DNA of 64,000 bases, from positions 3,131,001-3,195,000 of the forward strand of contig NZ_CP019511.1 of the NCBI RefSeq assembly GCF_002002925.1, given 5' to 3'. Position 1 is the first letter of the stretch, and each line of letters starts with the position of its first letter. Origin of the DNA: Sphingomonas sp. LM7 (GTDB lineage Bacteria; Pseudomonadota; Alphaproteobacteria; Sphingomonadales; Sphingomonadaceae). A model generated the notes under the pieces. The model did no database searches and was not told where the DNA came from. It worked only from the letters and a program-made list of their open reading frames with translations. Of this stretch, positions 42,841 to 54,226 are shown in pieces. Both the position numbers and the translations under genes were made by a program.

Positions 42841-43923
42841 ATGAGCGACCCGCGCGAGGCACCGTTGCGGCTGCTTCGCTCGGCGAACATAGGCCCGATC
42901 ACCTGGCGCCAGCTGATCGCGCGCTTCGGCTCCGCCTCCGCGGCGCTCGACGCATTGCCGATGCTCGCGGCACGCGGTGGTGGCCGCGCACCCGCGATCG
43001 CCGATGCCGGCGCGGTCCGCCGCGAGATCGCCCGAGTCGAGAAGATCGGCGCGCGCTACCTGTTCCTCGGCGATTCCGACTATCCGCCGCTACTCGCCGA
43101 ACTGGATAGCGCCCCGCCTGCGCTGATTGTCCGCGGCAACGTCGCGCTCGCCCGGCGCACCTGCATCGCTATGGTCGGCGCGCGCAACGCCTCCGCCGCC
43201 GCGTGCCGCTTCGCCCGCCAGCTGGCGCTCGGGCTGGCCGACCAGGGCGTGACGGTGGTTTCCGGCCTCGCCCGCGGCGTCGATACCGCATCGCATGTCG
43301 GATCGCTGGCCGGCGGCACCGTCGGCGTGATCGCCAGCGGGATCGACATCGCCTTCCCGCCGGAGAATGCCGAGCTCCAGGAGCGCGTCGCGCAGGAGGG
43401 CCTGCTCGTCGCCGAGCAACCGCCGGGCACCGAGCCGCTCGCGCGCTTCTTCCCCTCGCGCAACCGCGTCATCGCCGGGCTCGCGCTGGGCACGGTGGTG
43501 GTCGAGGCCGCACCGCGTTCGGGCTCGCTGATTACCGCGCGCATCGCCGCCGAAGCCGGGCGCGAGGTCATGGCAGTCCCCGGCTCGCCGCTCGATCCGC
43601 GCGCGCAGGGCTGCAATCTGCTGATCCGCGAGGGCGCGACCCTGGTCCAGTCGGTCGACGACATCCTCGAGGCGATCCGCCCGATCGACGCCCGCGCCGT
43701 ACGATCGCCGACGAGCCGCTTCGAAGGCCCGCCGCCCGAAGACGCCGGCGATGCCGAGCGCCGGCGGGTGACCGGGTTGCTCGGCCCGGTGCCGGTCGCC
43801 GTGGACGAACTCGTCCGCCAGGCCGGGTTCAGCCCCGCGATCGTCCAGACCGTGCTGCTCGAACTCGAACTGGCCGGCCGGCTGGAGCGTCACGCCGGCG
43901 GCAAGGTCAGCCTCACCACTTAA
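42841..43923 (+). CDS. dprA: DNA-processing protein DprA
   Basis: A 360-residue DprA that loads RecA on incoming single-stranded DNA during transformation. The order is an N-terminal SAM-like region (LRLLRSANIGPITWRQL), the Rossmann core (AMVGARNASAAACRFARQLA, VTVVSGLARGVDTASHVGSL, FPSRNRVIAGLALGTVVVEA, SGSLITARIAAEAGREVMAV) and a C-terminal winged helix (VAVDELVRQAGFSPAIVQTV). Its end overlaps the convergent DUF4403 gene by four bases. No com genes are in the window. Confidence 0.95.
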   Translation: MSDPREAPLRLLRSANIGPITWRQLIARFGSASAALDALPMLAARGGGRAPAIADAGAVRREIARVEKIGARYLFLGDSDYPPLLAELDSAPPALIVRGNVALARRTCIAMVGARNASAAACRFARQLALGLADQGVTVVSGLARGVDTASHVGSLAGGTVGVIASGIDIAFPPENAELQERVAQEGLLVAEQPPGTEPLARFFPSRNRVIAGLALGTVVVEAAPRSGSLITARIAAEAGREVMAVPGSPLDPRAQGCNLLIREGATLVQSVDDILEAIRPIDARAVRSPTSRFEGPPPEDAGDAERRRVTGLLGPVPVAVDELVRQAGFSPAIVQTVLLELELAGRLERHAGGKVSLTT

Positions 43924-45524
43924 TGCGGGCGATATTCGACCCGGGCCGATCCGTCGGCCCAGACCGGCAGATACAGCCCCTGTCCTCCGGCCTGCAGCAC
44001 GCCGGTGCGGACCTGCCCGATATCGGCGCGGATCACGAAATCGCCCGTCCGCTTCTCGACGATCGCGCGCTCCACCTTGCCGAGCAGCTTCTGGAAATCG
44101 CGCTCGAAATTCTGGGTGAGCGATTGCGCGACGACGCTGGCGACCGCCGGGTTGCGGACGAGCTGGACCAGGATGTCGCCGCCGACGCCATCGGTGTTGC
44201 CGTTCACGGCCAGTCCCTCGAACGACACGCGTTGCGAATTGGGCGCGTTGACCGGCTTGGCGGTGATCCAGACGATCCCGCGGGTCTCCTCGCTGCTGCC
44301 TTCGGGCCGGGCCGCCAGCGTCAGCCCAACTGCGATGCGTCCGCCGGCCGTGCCATAGCCGACCACCTTCTCGAACCGCGCCGCCACCGGCCCGATCCCC
44401 GGCAGCACGAAGGGCCGCTGCGATCGCTTGGTCAGTGCCTTGAGGATCACCGGCTCCAATTGGGCATAATCGGCGATCACCGGCACGAAGAAGCGCAATT
44501 GCTCTCCGCCCGCCGCGCGCGTCAGCGGCGGCAATGGAATCGGTGCGGGATCCTGCGGACGCGGGCCGACAAAGGTCTCGGTCAGCGCCGCCATCCCCAG
44601 TTTGAGCCGCAGCTTGCCGCCGGAGAGGCTGTACCCGCCATAGCTGAGCTTCTGCGGCGTGATCCGCATCCACACCGGCGGATTCTCCTCGTTCAGCGAC
44701 AGCGAGGTGAAGCTCTGCCGCCATGCGTCGGCGACCTTGGCGCGGATGTTGAGCTTCTCGATCTCGCGCGGCAGCGTGCGCTCCAGCTCGCGGACGATCG
44801 GCTGGAGCTTCTCGTCGGCCTTGTCGGTGAAGGTGATCCTTTTGCCCAGCAAGTCGATGCCCGGCGGCTCGGTCCAGTCATAATGAAGCTGGACCTTCGC
44901 GGTCGCGCGCCAGTCCTCGTTCAGCGTCAGGCGAACCCGCGCATGGACCATCGCCGATCCGGTCGCGGTCTCGCCCTTCAGTATCCCGCCCACGTCGCGC
45001 GCGGCGATCGTGGCGTGGATCGGCATATCGGCAATGATGTCCTCGCCCTGGCCGCGCAGCCGGATCGGCGCGCGCGTCACCGTTCCCGTGACGGTGCAGC
45101 CCAGCGACGGCGTGACCTTCAGCTTCTTCTTGAACAGCCGCACCCGCGTCGGCGGCACGCATTCGTCGAGATGCTGGTCGATCGACCAGAGCGTGCGCGG
45201 GATCGCCCGCTCCAGCGCCTGCGACAACACCGATGTGTTGACGTCGAGCGGCACGGCGATCGCCGAGACATGGCGCGGCGTCTCGATCGGATCGGTAACG
45301 CGCGGCGGCGGCTCCACCGTCGTGTCACGTGCGAAGATCAGGAGGGCGATGGCGCCCGCGGCAATCAGCGCCACGAGTATCGCCAGGACGATCCAGATGC
45401 GCCGATGGCGGCGGGCAGGGGGCGGCAGGTTCTCCTCGCTGGTCAATGCGGCCTCCAAGCTGCGCGCGCTGGATACGCCCGGCAGTCCGCACGGTTCCGT
45501 AACGAGCCCGCTTGACGGCGACAT
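43920..45524 (-). CDS. DUF4403-family membrane-anchored protein
   Basis: A 534-residue protein with an N-terminal transmembrane helix (IWIVLAILVALIAAGAIALL) and a large periplasmic region. The latter contains VSAIAVPLDVNTSVLSQALE near the start and the late DILVQLVRNPAVASVVAQSL and GDFVIRADIGQVRTGVLQAG, typical of DUF4403, a tubular lipid-binding-like fold. I start at the ATG at 45524; an upstream in-frame ATG would overlap the divergent gene's first codons. A role in envelope lipid transport is possible but not shown. Confidence 0.82.
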   Translation of the reverse strand: MSPSSGLVTEPCGLPGVSSARSLEAALTSEENLPPPARRHRRIWIVLAILVALIAAGAIALLIFARDTTVEPPPRVTDPIETPRHVSAIAVPLDVNTSVLSQALERAIPRTLWSIDQHLDECVPPTRVRLFKKKLKVTPSLGCTVTGTVTRAPIRLRGQGEDIIADMPIHATIAARDVGGILKGETATGSAMVHARVRLTLNEDWRATAKVQLHYDWTEPPGIDLLGKRITFTDKADEKLQPIVRELERTLPREIEKLNIRAKVADAWRQSFTSLSLNEENPPVWMRITPQKLSYGGYSLSGGKLRLKLGMAALTETFVGPRPQDPAPIPLPPLTRAAGGEQLRFFVPVIADYAQLEPVILKALTKRSQRPFVLPGIGPVAARFEKVVGYGTAGGRIAVGLTLAARPEGSSEETRGIVWITAKPVNAPNSQRVSFEGLAVNGNTDGVGGDILVQLVRNPAVASVVAQSLTQNFERDFQKLLGKVERAIVEKRTGDFVIRADIGQVRTGVLQAGGQGLYLPVWADGSARVEYRPH

Positions 45525-45564
45525 CTGCCGCGCCTCATTCCGTCCGCGTAGCGATGGGGCCTGC

Positions 45565-46212
45565 ATGACTTTTCACACCAACGCCTTGTTCCGTCGAATA
45601 GCCGCGCTCGTCCGGGCGCATCCGCTTCCGGGGCTGCTGTGGTTCACCGCGCTCGTCGCCCTCGGCACCGCCGTCGATGTGTTTGGCGACGGCGATCCCC
45701 GGATCCAGTTCGTCATCACGATACCGGAGATCTTCGCTCACTTTGCGATCACCGGTGCCTTGCTGCGGGGCGAGGAACTGCATCGGGCCTGGGCCATGCC
45801 GGGGCGGGTGGCGTCTTATATCGGTCTCGGTATCGTTACCGGACTTGCGATCATGATCGGACTGTTCCTGCTGATCCTGCCGGGCCTGTATCTCTATGCG
45901 CGGTGGGTCGTCGCGACTCCGCTCGTCATTGGGGAAGGCGCCAGCATGAGCGAGGCCATGTCGCGCAGCTGGCGGCGCACCCGGCCGGCGGCCACATCGA
46001 TCACCGCGGCACTGGTGCTGATCAATCTGCCTTATGTCGCGGGCTTGTTTGCGATCCTGTATCTCTATCCCCCGTACGGCCCGGCGCCCCTCGCCCTGGC
46101 GCTTGCCGCCAATGCGCTCTTCTTCGCCTCGTCGATCGGCTCCTGGTATTTCGCCGTCGCGGTCCATGCGCTTCTGGCTGGTTCGGACGACGATCGTTCC
46201 GCGCCCGCTTGA
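45565..46212 (+). CDS. Polytopic membrane protein (UPF0259/YciC-like)
   Basis: A 215-residue protein with about five transmembrane segments. The central stretch GLFLLILPGLYLYARWVVAT, then PLVIGEGASMSEAMSRSWRR, is the pattern of the YciC/UPF0259 and GPDP-membrane families. The upstream in-frame extension crosses the divergent DUF4403 gene and is a shadow. The function is unknown. topA follows after 57 bases. Confidence 0.75.
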   Translation: MTFHTNALFRRIAALVRAHPLPGLLWFTALVALGTAVDVFGDGDPRIQFVITIPEIFAHFAITGALLRGEELHRAWAMPGRVASYIGLGIVTGLAIMIGLFLLILPGLYLYARWVVATPLVIGEGASMSEAMSRSWRRTRPAATSITAALVLINLPYVAGLFAILYLYPPYGPAPLALALAANALFFASSIGSWYFAVAVHALLAGSDDDRSAPA

Positions 46213-46269
46213 CGGCCCGGCAAACCCGTCCCCACCTTACACGCGTACACGTGAGGATCGCTTACCCCC

Positions 46270-48825
<2,556 letters not shown>

Positions 48826-48865
48826 CGCGTCGCCAGTCCTTTCGGCACCGGCCAGCAGCTAAGGC

Positions 48866-49186
48866 ATGATATTCCTGATCGCGTCGGTCGTCGCGGCGAT
48901 CCTGGTCACGATCCTGGCCGCGTGGCTGCTCGTCAGGCGGCGGCCGAATCGCTCGGCGGGCGCGCAGATCTGGGGTGCGGCGCTGAGCTTTCCCGCGCTC
49001 GCCATCGTGTTATTCGTCATCGTCACCGCAATCGCGCTCATCGGCGCGTCGGGAGCCCCGCCCAGCGACGGCGCGGGCATGGCTATTGCCGCGATGGTCT
49101 TCTTTCTATTCTACACCCTCTTCATCGGCGCCGTCGTCGGTATTCCGACCGCGATTATCGCGGTCCGGGCGTTCCGGCGGCGCTGA
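48866..49186 (+). CDS. Small membrane protein, three helices
   Basis: A 106-residue protein with three predicted transmembrane helices (about 2-23, 38-60 and 73-98), basic connecting segments (VRRRPNRSAG and a terminal RAFRRR) and no recognisable domain. It follows topA by 40 bases and is convergent with the next gene. The function is unknown. Confidence 0.65.
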   Translation: MIFLIASVVAAILVTILAAWLLVRRRPNRSAGAQIWGAALSFPALAIVLFVIVTAIALIGASGAPPSDGAGMAIAAMVFFLFYTLFIGAVVGIPTAIIAVRAFRRR

Positions 49187-49192
49187 GACCGA

Positions 49193-49489
49193 TCAGGCTG
49201 CGCGCATCTCCAGCCCGCGCAGCCATGCGCGTGCGGCCTTTTGCGCTTCGATGATTTCGCGTGCGGTCATGTCCTCGGCGATTTCGGCGCGGCATTCCTG
49301 CGCGCGCTCGCTGCCCGAGACGGCGGCGATGTTGAACCATTTGTGCGCTTCGACGAGATCGACGTCGATCCCCTCGGCGCCGCTCGAATAGACGATGCCC
49401 AGGTCGAAACAGGCCTTGGCGTCGCCGCGCGTGGCGTCGCGAAGCCGGCTCTCTACCAGGAAACGTGCGCTCTTGAGACTGTTACCCAT
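49193..49489 (-). CDS. Sel1-like repeat protein
   Basis: A 98-residue cytoplasmic protein. DAKACFDLGIVYSSGAEGID followed by VDLVEAHKWFNIAAVSGSER is one complete Sel1-like (TPR-related) repeat; partial helices flank it. It probably acts as a small protein-binding module. It lies 74 bases downstream of panC on the same strand. Confidence 0.82.
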   Translation of the reverse strand: MGNSLKSARFLVESRLRDATRGDAKACFDLGIVYSSGAEGIDVDLVEAHKWFNIAAVSGSERAQECRAEIAEDMTAREIIEAQKAARAWLRGLEMRAA

Positions 49490-49563
49490 TGCCGCTCATC
49501 CACTTGCTGGTCCCTACTGCTGCAAGGATTGGCAGGTAAGCGTGAAACAAAAGGTTAACAGGG

Positions 49564-50412
49564 TTAACCGTATTCGTTCGTAGCCACCGGGATATTGTCG
49601 ATCAGCCGGGTGCCGCCGATCCGCGCCGCGGCGAGCAGCCGCATCGGCCGGCCCGGCACCGGATCGCCCAAGGTCGCGGCGTCGGCAAGCGCGACATAGT
49701 CGATCTCGAACCCCGCCGCGGTGAGCATCTCGCGTGCCTGCGCCAGCGCCGCCTCGGGTTCGACGCCCTTGGCGATCGCGCGCTCGGCCAGCCCCAGCGC
49801 GCGCGGCAGCGCCACGGCCTGGGCGCGCTCCTCGGGGATCAGATAGGCGTTGCGCGAGGAGAGGGCGAGGCCGTCGTCTTCGCGCTGGGTCGGCACCCCG
49901 ACGATCTCGATGTCCAGGTCCAGGTCCACGACCAGCTGGCGGATCACTGCGAGTTGCTGCCAGTCCTTCTCGCCGAACAGCGCGATATCGGGCTCGACCT
50001 GATTGAACAGCTTGGCCACCACCGTCGCCACGCCGTCGAAATGGCCCGGCCGGTGCGCGCCGTCCAGCACGTCGCTGACGCCGCTGACCGACACATTGGT
50101 CGCGAAGCCGTCGGGATACATGATCTCGACCGAGGGCAGCCACAGCAAGTCGACCCCCGCATTCGACAGCATCCGCGAATCGGCCAGTTCCTTGCGCGGA
50201 TATTTGGCGAGATCCTCGTTCGGCCCGAATTGCCTGGGATTGACGAAAATCGACACCACGACGTGCTCGGCCGCCCGCTTGGCGGCTTCGACCAGCGCCA
50301 TATGCCCGTCATGAAGCGCCCCCATCGTCGGCACCAGCGCGACGCGCTCGCCCGCCGCGCGCCAGGCGGTTACGCCGGCGCGAAGGGCATCAAGCTGACG
50401 GACGGTTTGCAC
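49564..50412 (-). CDS. panC: Pantothenate synthetase
   Basis: A 282-residue ligase that joins pantoate and beta-alanine with ATP. VALVPTMGALHDGHMALVEA, VVVSIFVNPRQFGPNEDLAK and KDWQQLAVIRQLVVDLDLDI are the expected motifs, and DDGLALSSRNAYL is present. I start at the GTG at 50412, which fits family length; a TTG seven codons upstream is possible. The 79 bases between it and mipZ contain both promoters. Confidence 0.94.
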   Translation of the reverse strand: MQTVRQLDALRAGVTAWRAAGERVALVPTMGALHDGHMALVEAAKRAAEHVVVSIFVNPRQFGPNEDLAKYPRKELADSRMLSNAGVDLLWLPSVEIMYPDGFATNVSVSGVSDVLDGAHRPGHFDGVATVVAKLFNQVEPDIALFGEKDWQQLAVIRQLVVDLDLDIEIVGVPTQREDDGLALSSRNAYLIPEERAQAVALPRALGLAERAIAKGVEPEAALAQAREMLTAAGFEIDYVALADAATLGDPVPGRPMRLLAAARIGGTRLIDNIPVATNEYG

Positions 50413-50491
50413 GCTTGGACACTTTCGATACAACAGAAGCGCGGCCTTCTATGGGGCACGGGCTGCGGGATCAACAAAGGAAGTTATAGGC

Positions 50492-51286
50492 TTGACCGAC
50501 GGAGCTAAGCGCTTGCACGTGCTCGTTTTTGCCAATGAGAAGGGCGGCACCGGCAAGTCGACCACTGCGGTCCATGCGGCGATCGCGCTCGCCGCGAAGG
50601 GCGCGCGGGTGGCGTGCTTCGATCTCGATCATCGCCAGCGCACCATGGGGCGCTACCTCGACAACCGCCTCGCAACGGTCAAGCGCACCAGCCGCGACCT
50701 GCCCACGCCCGTCTATGAGACGCATGACGGCGAGAGCATGGACTTTTTCGGCGAGACGCTCGAACGGCTCGGCGCCGATGCCGATTTCCTGGTGATCGAT
50801 ACGCCCGGCCGCGACGACAAGTTCGCCCGCATAGCGGTCACCAATGCCGATACGCTGGTCACGCCGATGAACGACAGCTTCGTCGATTTCGACCTGATCG
50901 GCCATGTCGATCCCGATACCTACAAGGTCACCCGCCCGAGCTTCTATTCGGAGCTGATCTGGGAGTCGCGCAAGCGCCGCGCCAAGGCCGATGGCGAGAC
51001 GATCGACTGGGTCGTCCTGCGCAACCGCATGCAGCATATCGAGGCGCGCAACATGCGCCGCGTGTCCGAAGCGATCGACCAGCTCTCCAAGCGCGTCGGT
51101 TTCCGCGTGATCTCCGGCCTGTCGGAGCGCGTGATCTATCGCGAGCTGTTCCCGCAGGGGCTGACCATGCTCGACAGCCGCGAATTCGGCGAGATGGGCC
51201 TCAGCCATGTTGCCGCGCGCCAGGAGCTGCGCGAGATGATGGCGGGGCTGGCGCTTCCCGAAGTCACCATGCCGCTGTTCGCCTGA
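50492..51286 (+). CDS. mipZ: Division-site positioning ATPase MipZ (TTG start)
   Basis: A 264-residue ParA/MinD-superfamily ATPase that, in Caulobacter, forms a gradient from ParB at the poles and inhibits FtsZ. The deviant Walker A is NEKGGTGKST; the Walker B region reads FLVIDTPGRDD. DSFVDFDLIGHVDPDTYKVT and WVVLRNRMQHIEARNMRRV are MipZ-specific. The start is TTG at 50492 behind AAAGGAAG; no ATG fits. No parAB is nearby. It overlaps the following J-domain gene (TGATG). Confidence 0.93.
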   Translation: MTDGAKRLHVLVFANEKGGTGKSTTAVHAAIALAAKGARVACFDLDHRQRTMGRYLDNRLATVKRTSRDLPTPVYETHDGESMDFFGETLERLGADADFLVIDTPGRDDKFARIAVTNADTLVTPMNDSFVDFDLIGHVDPDTYKVTRPSFYSELIWESRKRRAKADGETIDWVVLRNRMQHIEARNMRRVSEAIDQLSKRVGFRVISGLSERVIYRELFPQGLTMLDSREFGEMGLSHVAARQELREMMAGLALPEVTMPLFA

Positions 51287-51549
51287 TGACCAAGGCGATC
51301 CTCGCCGCGCTGATCATCGGCGCGATCTACTATCTGTTCTTCAAGCCGCGGCCCAAGCCGAGCGGCCCCCGCATGCCGCAGGACGAGGCGCGCGCCATCC
51401 TCGGAGTCGGCGCCGACGCCGACGAGGAAATGATCCGCAGCGCGCATCGCCGGCTGGTCAGCGCAGTACATCCCGACAAGGGCGGATCGGAAGAATTGAC
51501 CCGGCGGATCAATGCCGCGCGCGATACGTTGCTTCGCCGTAGCGCATAG
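51286..51549 (+). CDS. Membrane-anchored J-domain protein
   Basis: An 87-residue protein with one N-terminal transmembrane helix (AILAALIIGAIYYLFF) and a C-terminal J domain (DEARAILGVGADADEEMIRS, then AHRRLVSAVHPDKGGSEELT) with an intact His-Pro-Asp motif. It should recruit DnaK to the membrane. The start overlaps the mipZ stop by one base, so its production is tied to MipZ. It has the design of Tim14/Pam18-like J proteins, but the client is unknown. Confidence 0.88.
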   Translation: MTKAILAALIIGAIYYLFFKPRPKPSGPRMPQDEARAILGVGADADEEMIRSAHRRLVSAVHPDKGGSEELTRRINAARDTLLRRSA

Positions 51550-51645
51550 CCGCCACAGGCCGCCGAATTGGACTTGTTACGCAGGCGCAATTGAACTTTC
51601 GCCGCGCTCGAGATTTAGGCCGGCAACATCTTCCCGGGAGGCACC

Positions 51646-53040
51646 ATGACGCACCGTTTCGACCCCACTTCGCTGCGCGAGTACGACATTCGCGGAATCG
51701 TGGGGGAGGCGCTCGGCCCTGATGACGCGCGCGCGATCGGGCGCGGCTTCGCAACCCTGCTTCGCCGCGCGGGCGGACACCGCGTCGCCGTCGGTCGCGA
51801 CGGCCGCGTCTCGTCGCTCGAACTCGAAGCGGCGCTGGTCGAGGGGCTCACGGCGTCGGGCTGCGACGTCGTGCGCGTCGGGCTCGGCCCCACGCCGATG
51901 CTATATTATGCCGAGGCCACGCTGGAAGTGGATGGCGGCATCCAGATAACCGGCAGCCATAATCCCGGCAATTACAACGGCTTCAAGATGGTGTTCCAGC
52001 ATCGTCCGTTCTTCGGCGAGGATATCCAGACGCTCGGCAAGCTGGCCGCGGAGGGCGATTGGGAATCGGTCGAGCCCGGCGACGAAGGCACCGTTACCGA
52101 CTACGACATCCTCGATGATTATGTCGGGCGGCTGATGGCAGGCTATGCCGGCGGCGCCTATCGCGTCGGATGGGATACGGGCAACGGCGCCGCCGGTCCG
52201 GTGGTCGAGAAGCTGGTCAAGCTGCTGCCGGGTGAGCATCATACGATCTTCACCGAAGTGGATGGCAATTTCCCCAACCATCATCCCGATCCTACCGAAG
52301 AGAAGAACCTCGCCGACCTGAAGCGGCTTGTCGCCGAGAAGAACCTCGATTTCGGACTTGCCTTCGATGGTGACGGCGATCGGCTGGGCGCGATCGACGG
52401 GCAGGGCCGCGTGGTCTGGGGCGACCAGCTTCTGTCCATTTTGGCCGAACCCGTGCTGCGCGAGCTTCCCGGCGCGACGATCATTGCCGACGTCAAGGCC
52501 AGCCAGGCGCTGTACGATCGCATCGCCGAACTGGGCGGTACGCCGCTAATGTGGAAGACCGGTCACAGCCTGATCAAGACCAAGATGAAGGAAACCGATG
52601 CGCCGCTCGCCGGCGAGATGAGCGGCCACATCTTCTTCGCGCACAATTATTACGGCTTCGACGACGCGCAATACGCCGCGGTTCGGCTGATCCAGGCGGT
52701 GCACGTCATCGGCAAGTCGCTCACCCAGCTCAAGGATGAGATGCCCGCGATGATCAACACGCCGGAAATGCGCTTCCAGGTGTCGGACACGCGCAAGTTC
52801 GCGGTGATCGACGAAGTGCTGGAGCGCCTCGAAGCCGAAGGTGCCGACGTCAACCGCACCGACGGCGCACGCGTCAATACGGCCGATGGCTGGTGGCTGC
52901 TGCGTGCCTCGAACACCCAGGATGTGCTCGTCGCCCGCGCCGAGGCGAAGAGCCAGGAGGGGCTGGACCGGTTGATGGCGATGATCGACGCGCAGCTCGC
53001 CGCAAGCGGGCTGGAGCGTGGCCCGCAGGCCGGGCATTAA
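51646..53040 (+). CDS. Phosphomannomutase/phosphoglucomutase
   Basis: A 464-residue alpha-D-phosphohexomutase, supplying mannose-1-P or glucose-1-P for surface polysaccharides. The phosphoserine is Ser104 in [13 protein letters not shown], the metal loop is DGDGDRLG, the sugar-binding loop is GEMSGHIFF, and the phosphate-binding loop is near RASNTQD at the C-terminus. The overall resemblance is to the bifunctional Pseudomonas AlgC type. No other polysaccharide gene adjoins it. Confidence 0.94.
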   Translation: MTHRFDPTSLREYDIRGIVGEALGPDDARAIGRGFATLLRRAGGHRVAVGRDGRVSSLELEAALVEGLTASGCDVVRVGLGPTPMLYYAEATLEVDGGIQITGSHNPGNYNGFKMVFQHRPFFGEDIQTLGKLAAEGDWESVEPGDEGTVTDYDILDDYVGRLMAGYAGGAYRVGWDTGNGAAGPVVEKLVKLLPGEHHTIFTEVDGNFPNHHPDPTEEKNLADLKRLVAEKNLDFGLAFDGDGDRLGAIDGQGRVVWGDQLLSILAEPVLRELPGATIIADVKASQALYDRIAELGGTPLMWKTGHSLIKTKMKETDAPLAGEMSGHIFFAHNYYGFDDAQYAAVRLIQAVHVIGKSLTQLKDEMPAMINTPEMRFQVSDTRKFAVIDEVLERLEAEGADVNRTDGARVNTADGWWLLRASNTQDVLVARAEAKSQEGLDRLMAMIDAQLAASGLERGPQAGH

Positions 53041-53068
53041 CCACGTCGAACCGCTCGGGCGACTGGAA

Positions 53069-53086
53069 CCTTGATCTGCATCAAGG
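53069..53086. promoter_or_regulatory. Consensus Fnr/FixK box
   Basis: TTGAT-CTGC-ATCAA (53071-53084) is a perfect Fnr/FixK consensus, extended by CC and GG to an 18-bp palindrome and further by GAACC/GGTTC with one extra base. It lies 29 bases after the phosphomannomutase stop and 28 bases before a GTG-started small gene. It could equally form a hairpin at the mutase 3' end, but there is no T-run. Confidence 0.65.
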
Positions 53087-53113
53087 GTTCATTCGCCCGA
53101 GTGGGACTGGACC

Positions 53114-53299
53114 GTGACTGACAAGCGTATCAACGACATTTCCGAAATCGAAGACTCGCAGGCTGCGCTCCGCGAAAGCATTCAGGCGACCAAGGAGCTG
53201 GCCGAGCGTGCCGACGGGCTGCTGCAGCAGCATCGGGCGCGCCGCGAGCAGGAGAGCGCCGGCCGGCGGGATCGGGCGTCGTCGATGTCGTCGGGTTGA
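53114..53299 (+). CDS. Small charged helical protein (GTG start)
   Basis: A 61-residue protein: ISEIEDSQAALRESIQATKE, then LAERADGLLQQHRARREQE, probably one long amphipathic coiled-coil helix. The start is GTG; no in-frame ATG gives a useful length. Its position just after an Fnr-like box makes it a candidate oxygen-regulated product, but the box is so close that the true start or transcription start may differ from this model. Confidence 0.6.
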   Translation: MTDKRINDISEIEDSQAALRESIQATKELAERADGLLQQHRARREQESAGRRDRASSMSSG

Positions 53300-53353
53300 A
53301 ACAAGCGCAAGTTTCGGCTGGCATTTTGTGACGTCACGCCCCACCTAGCCGCC

Positions 53354-54118
53354 ATGGCCTCACCCGCCCCTTCCATCATCCGCGTCATCGATCTCGAGAC
53401 CACCGGCCAGGCGCCGCCCACCCATGGCGTGTGCGAGATCGGCTGGCAGGACGTCGCGCTCCAGCCCGACGGCCGCTGGGACATCATGGGCGAGGGCGGC
53501 AATCGGATGGTCAATCCGGGACGCCAGATCCCGCCGCTGACGATGGCAATCCATCATATCCGCGACGAGGACGTTGCCGACGCGCCCTATTGGCACGATG
53601 TCGCGCGTCCGGTGCTCGATCCTTGGCCGCGGCGAGTCGCGCTGGCCGCGCACCGCGCCGATTTCGAGCAGCAATTCTGCACCGCCTCGCTCACGCGCGG
53701 CGCGGACTGGATCTGCACCTGGAAGTGCGCGATGCGGCTATGGCCGAGCTCGCCGGGCTTTTCGAACCAGATGCTGCGCTATTGGCGCAAGCCTGCGGGG
53801 ATGGAGCATGAACGCGGCCTGCCCGCGCACCGCGCCTTCCCCGACGCCTATGTCACGGCATTCCACCTGCGCGACATGCTCAACGAAGCCAGCGTCGAGC
53901 AATTGATCGCCTGGTCGAAGGAGCCCGGGCTGTTGCCGCGTGTCCGCTACGGCCCTGATCGCGGCAAGGAATGGAGCGAGATCGAAGACGAATCGCTCGC
54001 CGTCTTCCTGGGCGATCGCGACATCGATGTGCGTCACACCGCCGAGCAGGAATATATGCGGCGCACCGGCGGCGGCGCAGTCGGGCGCAATTCGGCGAAC
54101 CAGGATCTGCTGCTTTAG
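53354..54118 (+). CDS. DEDD-type 3'-5' exonuclease domain protein
   Basis: A 254-residue protein with the RNase T/ExoX-like fold: VIDLETTGQAPPTHGVCEIG (Asp and Glu metal ligands, Exo I), AAHRADFEQQFC (Exo II) and LPAHRAFPDAYVTAFHL (Exo III His and Asp). A C-terminal extension of about 70 residues follows (LLPRVRYGPDRGKEWSEIED), seen in ExoX-type proteins. It likely trims DNA or RNA 3' ends in repair. It is convergent with DUF1440. Confidence 0.88.
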   Translation: MASPAPSIIRVIDLETTGQAPPTHGVCEIGWQDVALQPDGRWDIMGEGGNRMVNPGRQIPPLTMAIHHIRDEDVADAPYWHDVARPVLDPWPRRVALAAHRADFEQQFCTASLTRGADWICTWKCAMRLWPSSPGFSNQMLRYWRKPAGMEHERGLPAHRAFPDAYVTAFHLRDMLNEASVEQLIAWSKEPGLLPRVRYGPDRGKEWSEIEDESLAVFLGDRDIDVRHTAEQEYMRRTGGGAVGRNSANQDLLL

Positions 54119-54130
54119 AGTGTCAATCTG

Positions 54131-54222
54131 TTCCCCGGCGAAGGCCGGGGCCAGTTGCTACGCGATCCGAGATTATCGAGGGCGCCGGTTCGTCGAGGCC
54201 GGGCCCGGCTTTCGGCCGAGGA
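54131..54222. repeat. Intergenic palindromic repeat with hairpin arms
   Basis: The left arm has a perfect CCCCGGC/GCCGGGG stem with loop GAAG (54133-54150). The right arm, read on the other strand, has CGGCCGAAAGCCGGG. The arms are degenerate inverted copies about 60 bases apart. The plan matches the element inside truB (two hairpin arms, total about 92 bases) with a different sequence. It occupies nearly all the gap between convergent genes and may terminate both. Confidence 0.65.
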
Positions 54223-54226
54223 GAGG

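Noticed and set aside
43203..45515. A 770-codon plus-strand frame across dprA and DUF4403
   Set aside because: It runs through two well-supported genes in a wrong frame and on the wrong strand, and ends in no known domain.
45010..46212. A 400-residue version of the membrane protein starting at 45010
   Set aside because: The first 185 codons overlie the DUF4403 coding sequence in antisense; the ATG at 45565 gives a sensible membrane protein.
49553..49569. CtrA binding site in the double GGTTAAC motif upstream of the Sel1-like gene
   Set aside because: The two TTAA cores are five bases apart instead of the seven required for a full CtrA box, and the second overlaps the panC stop.
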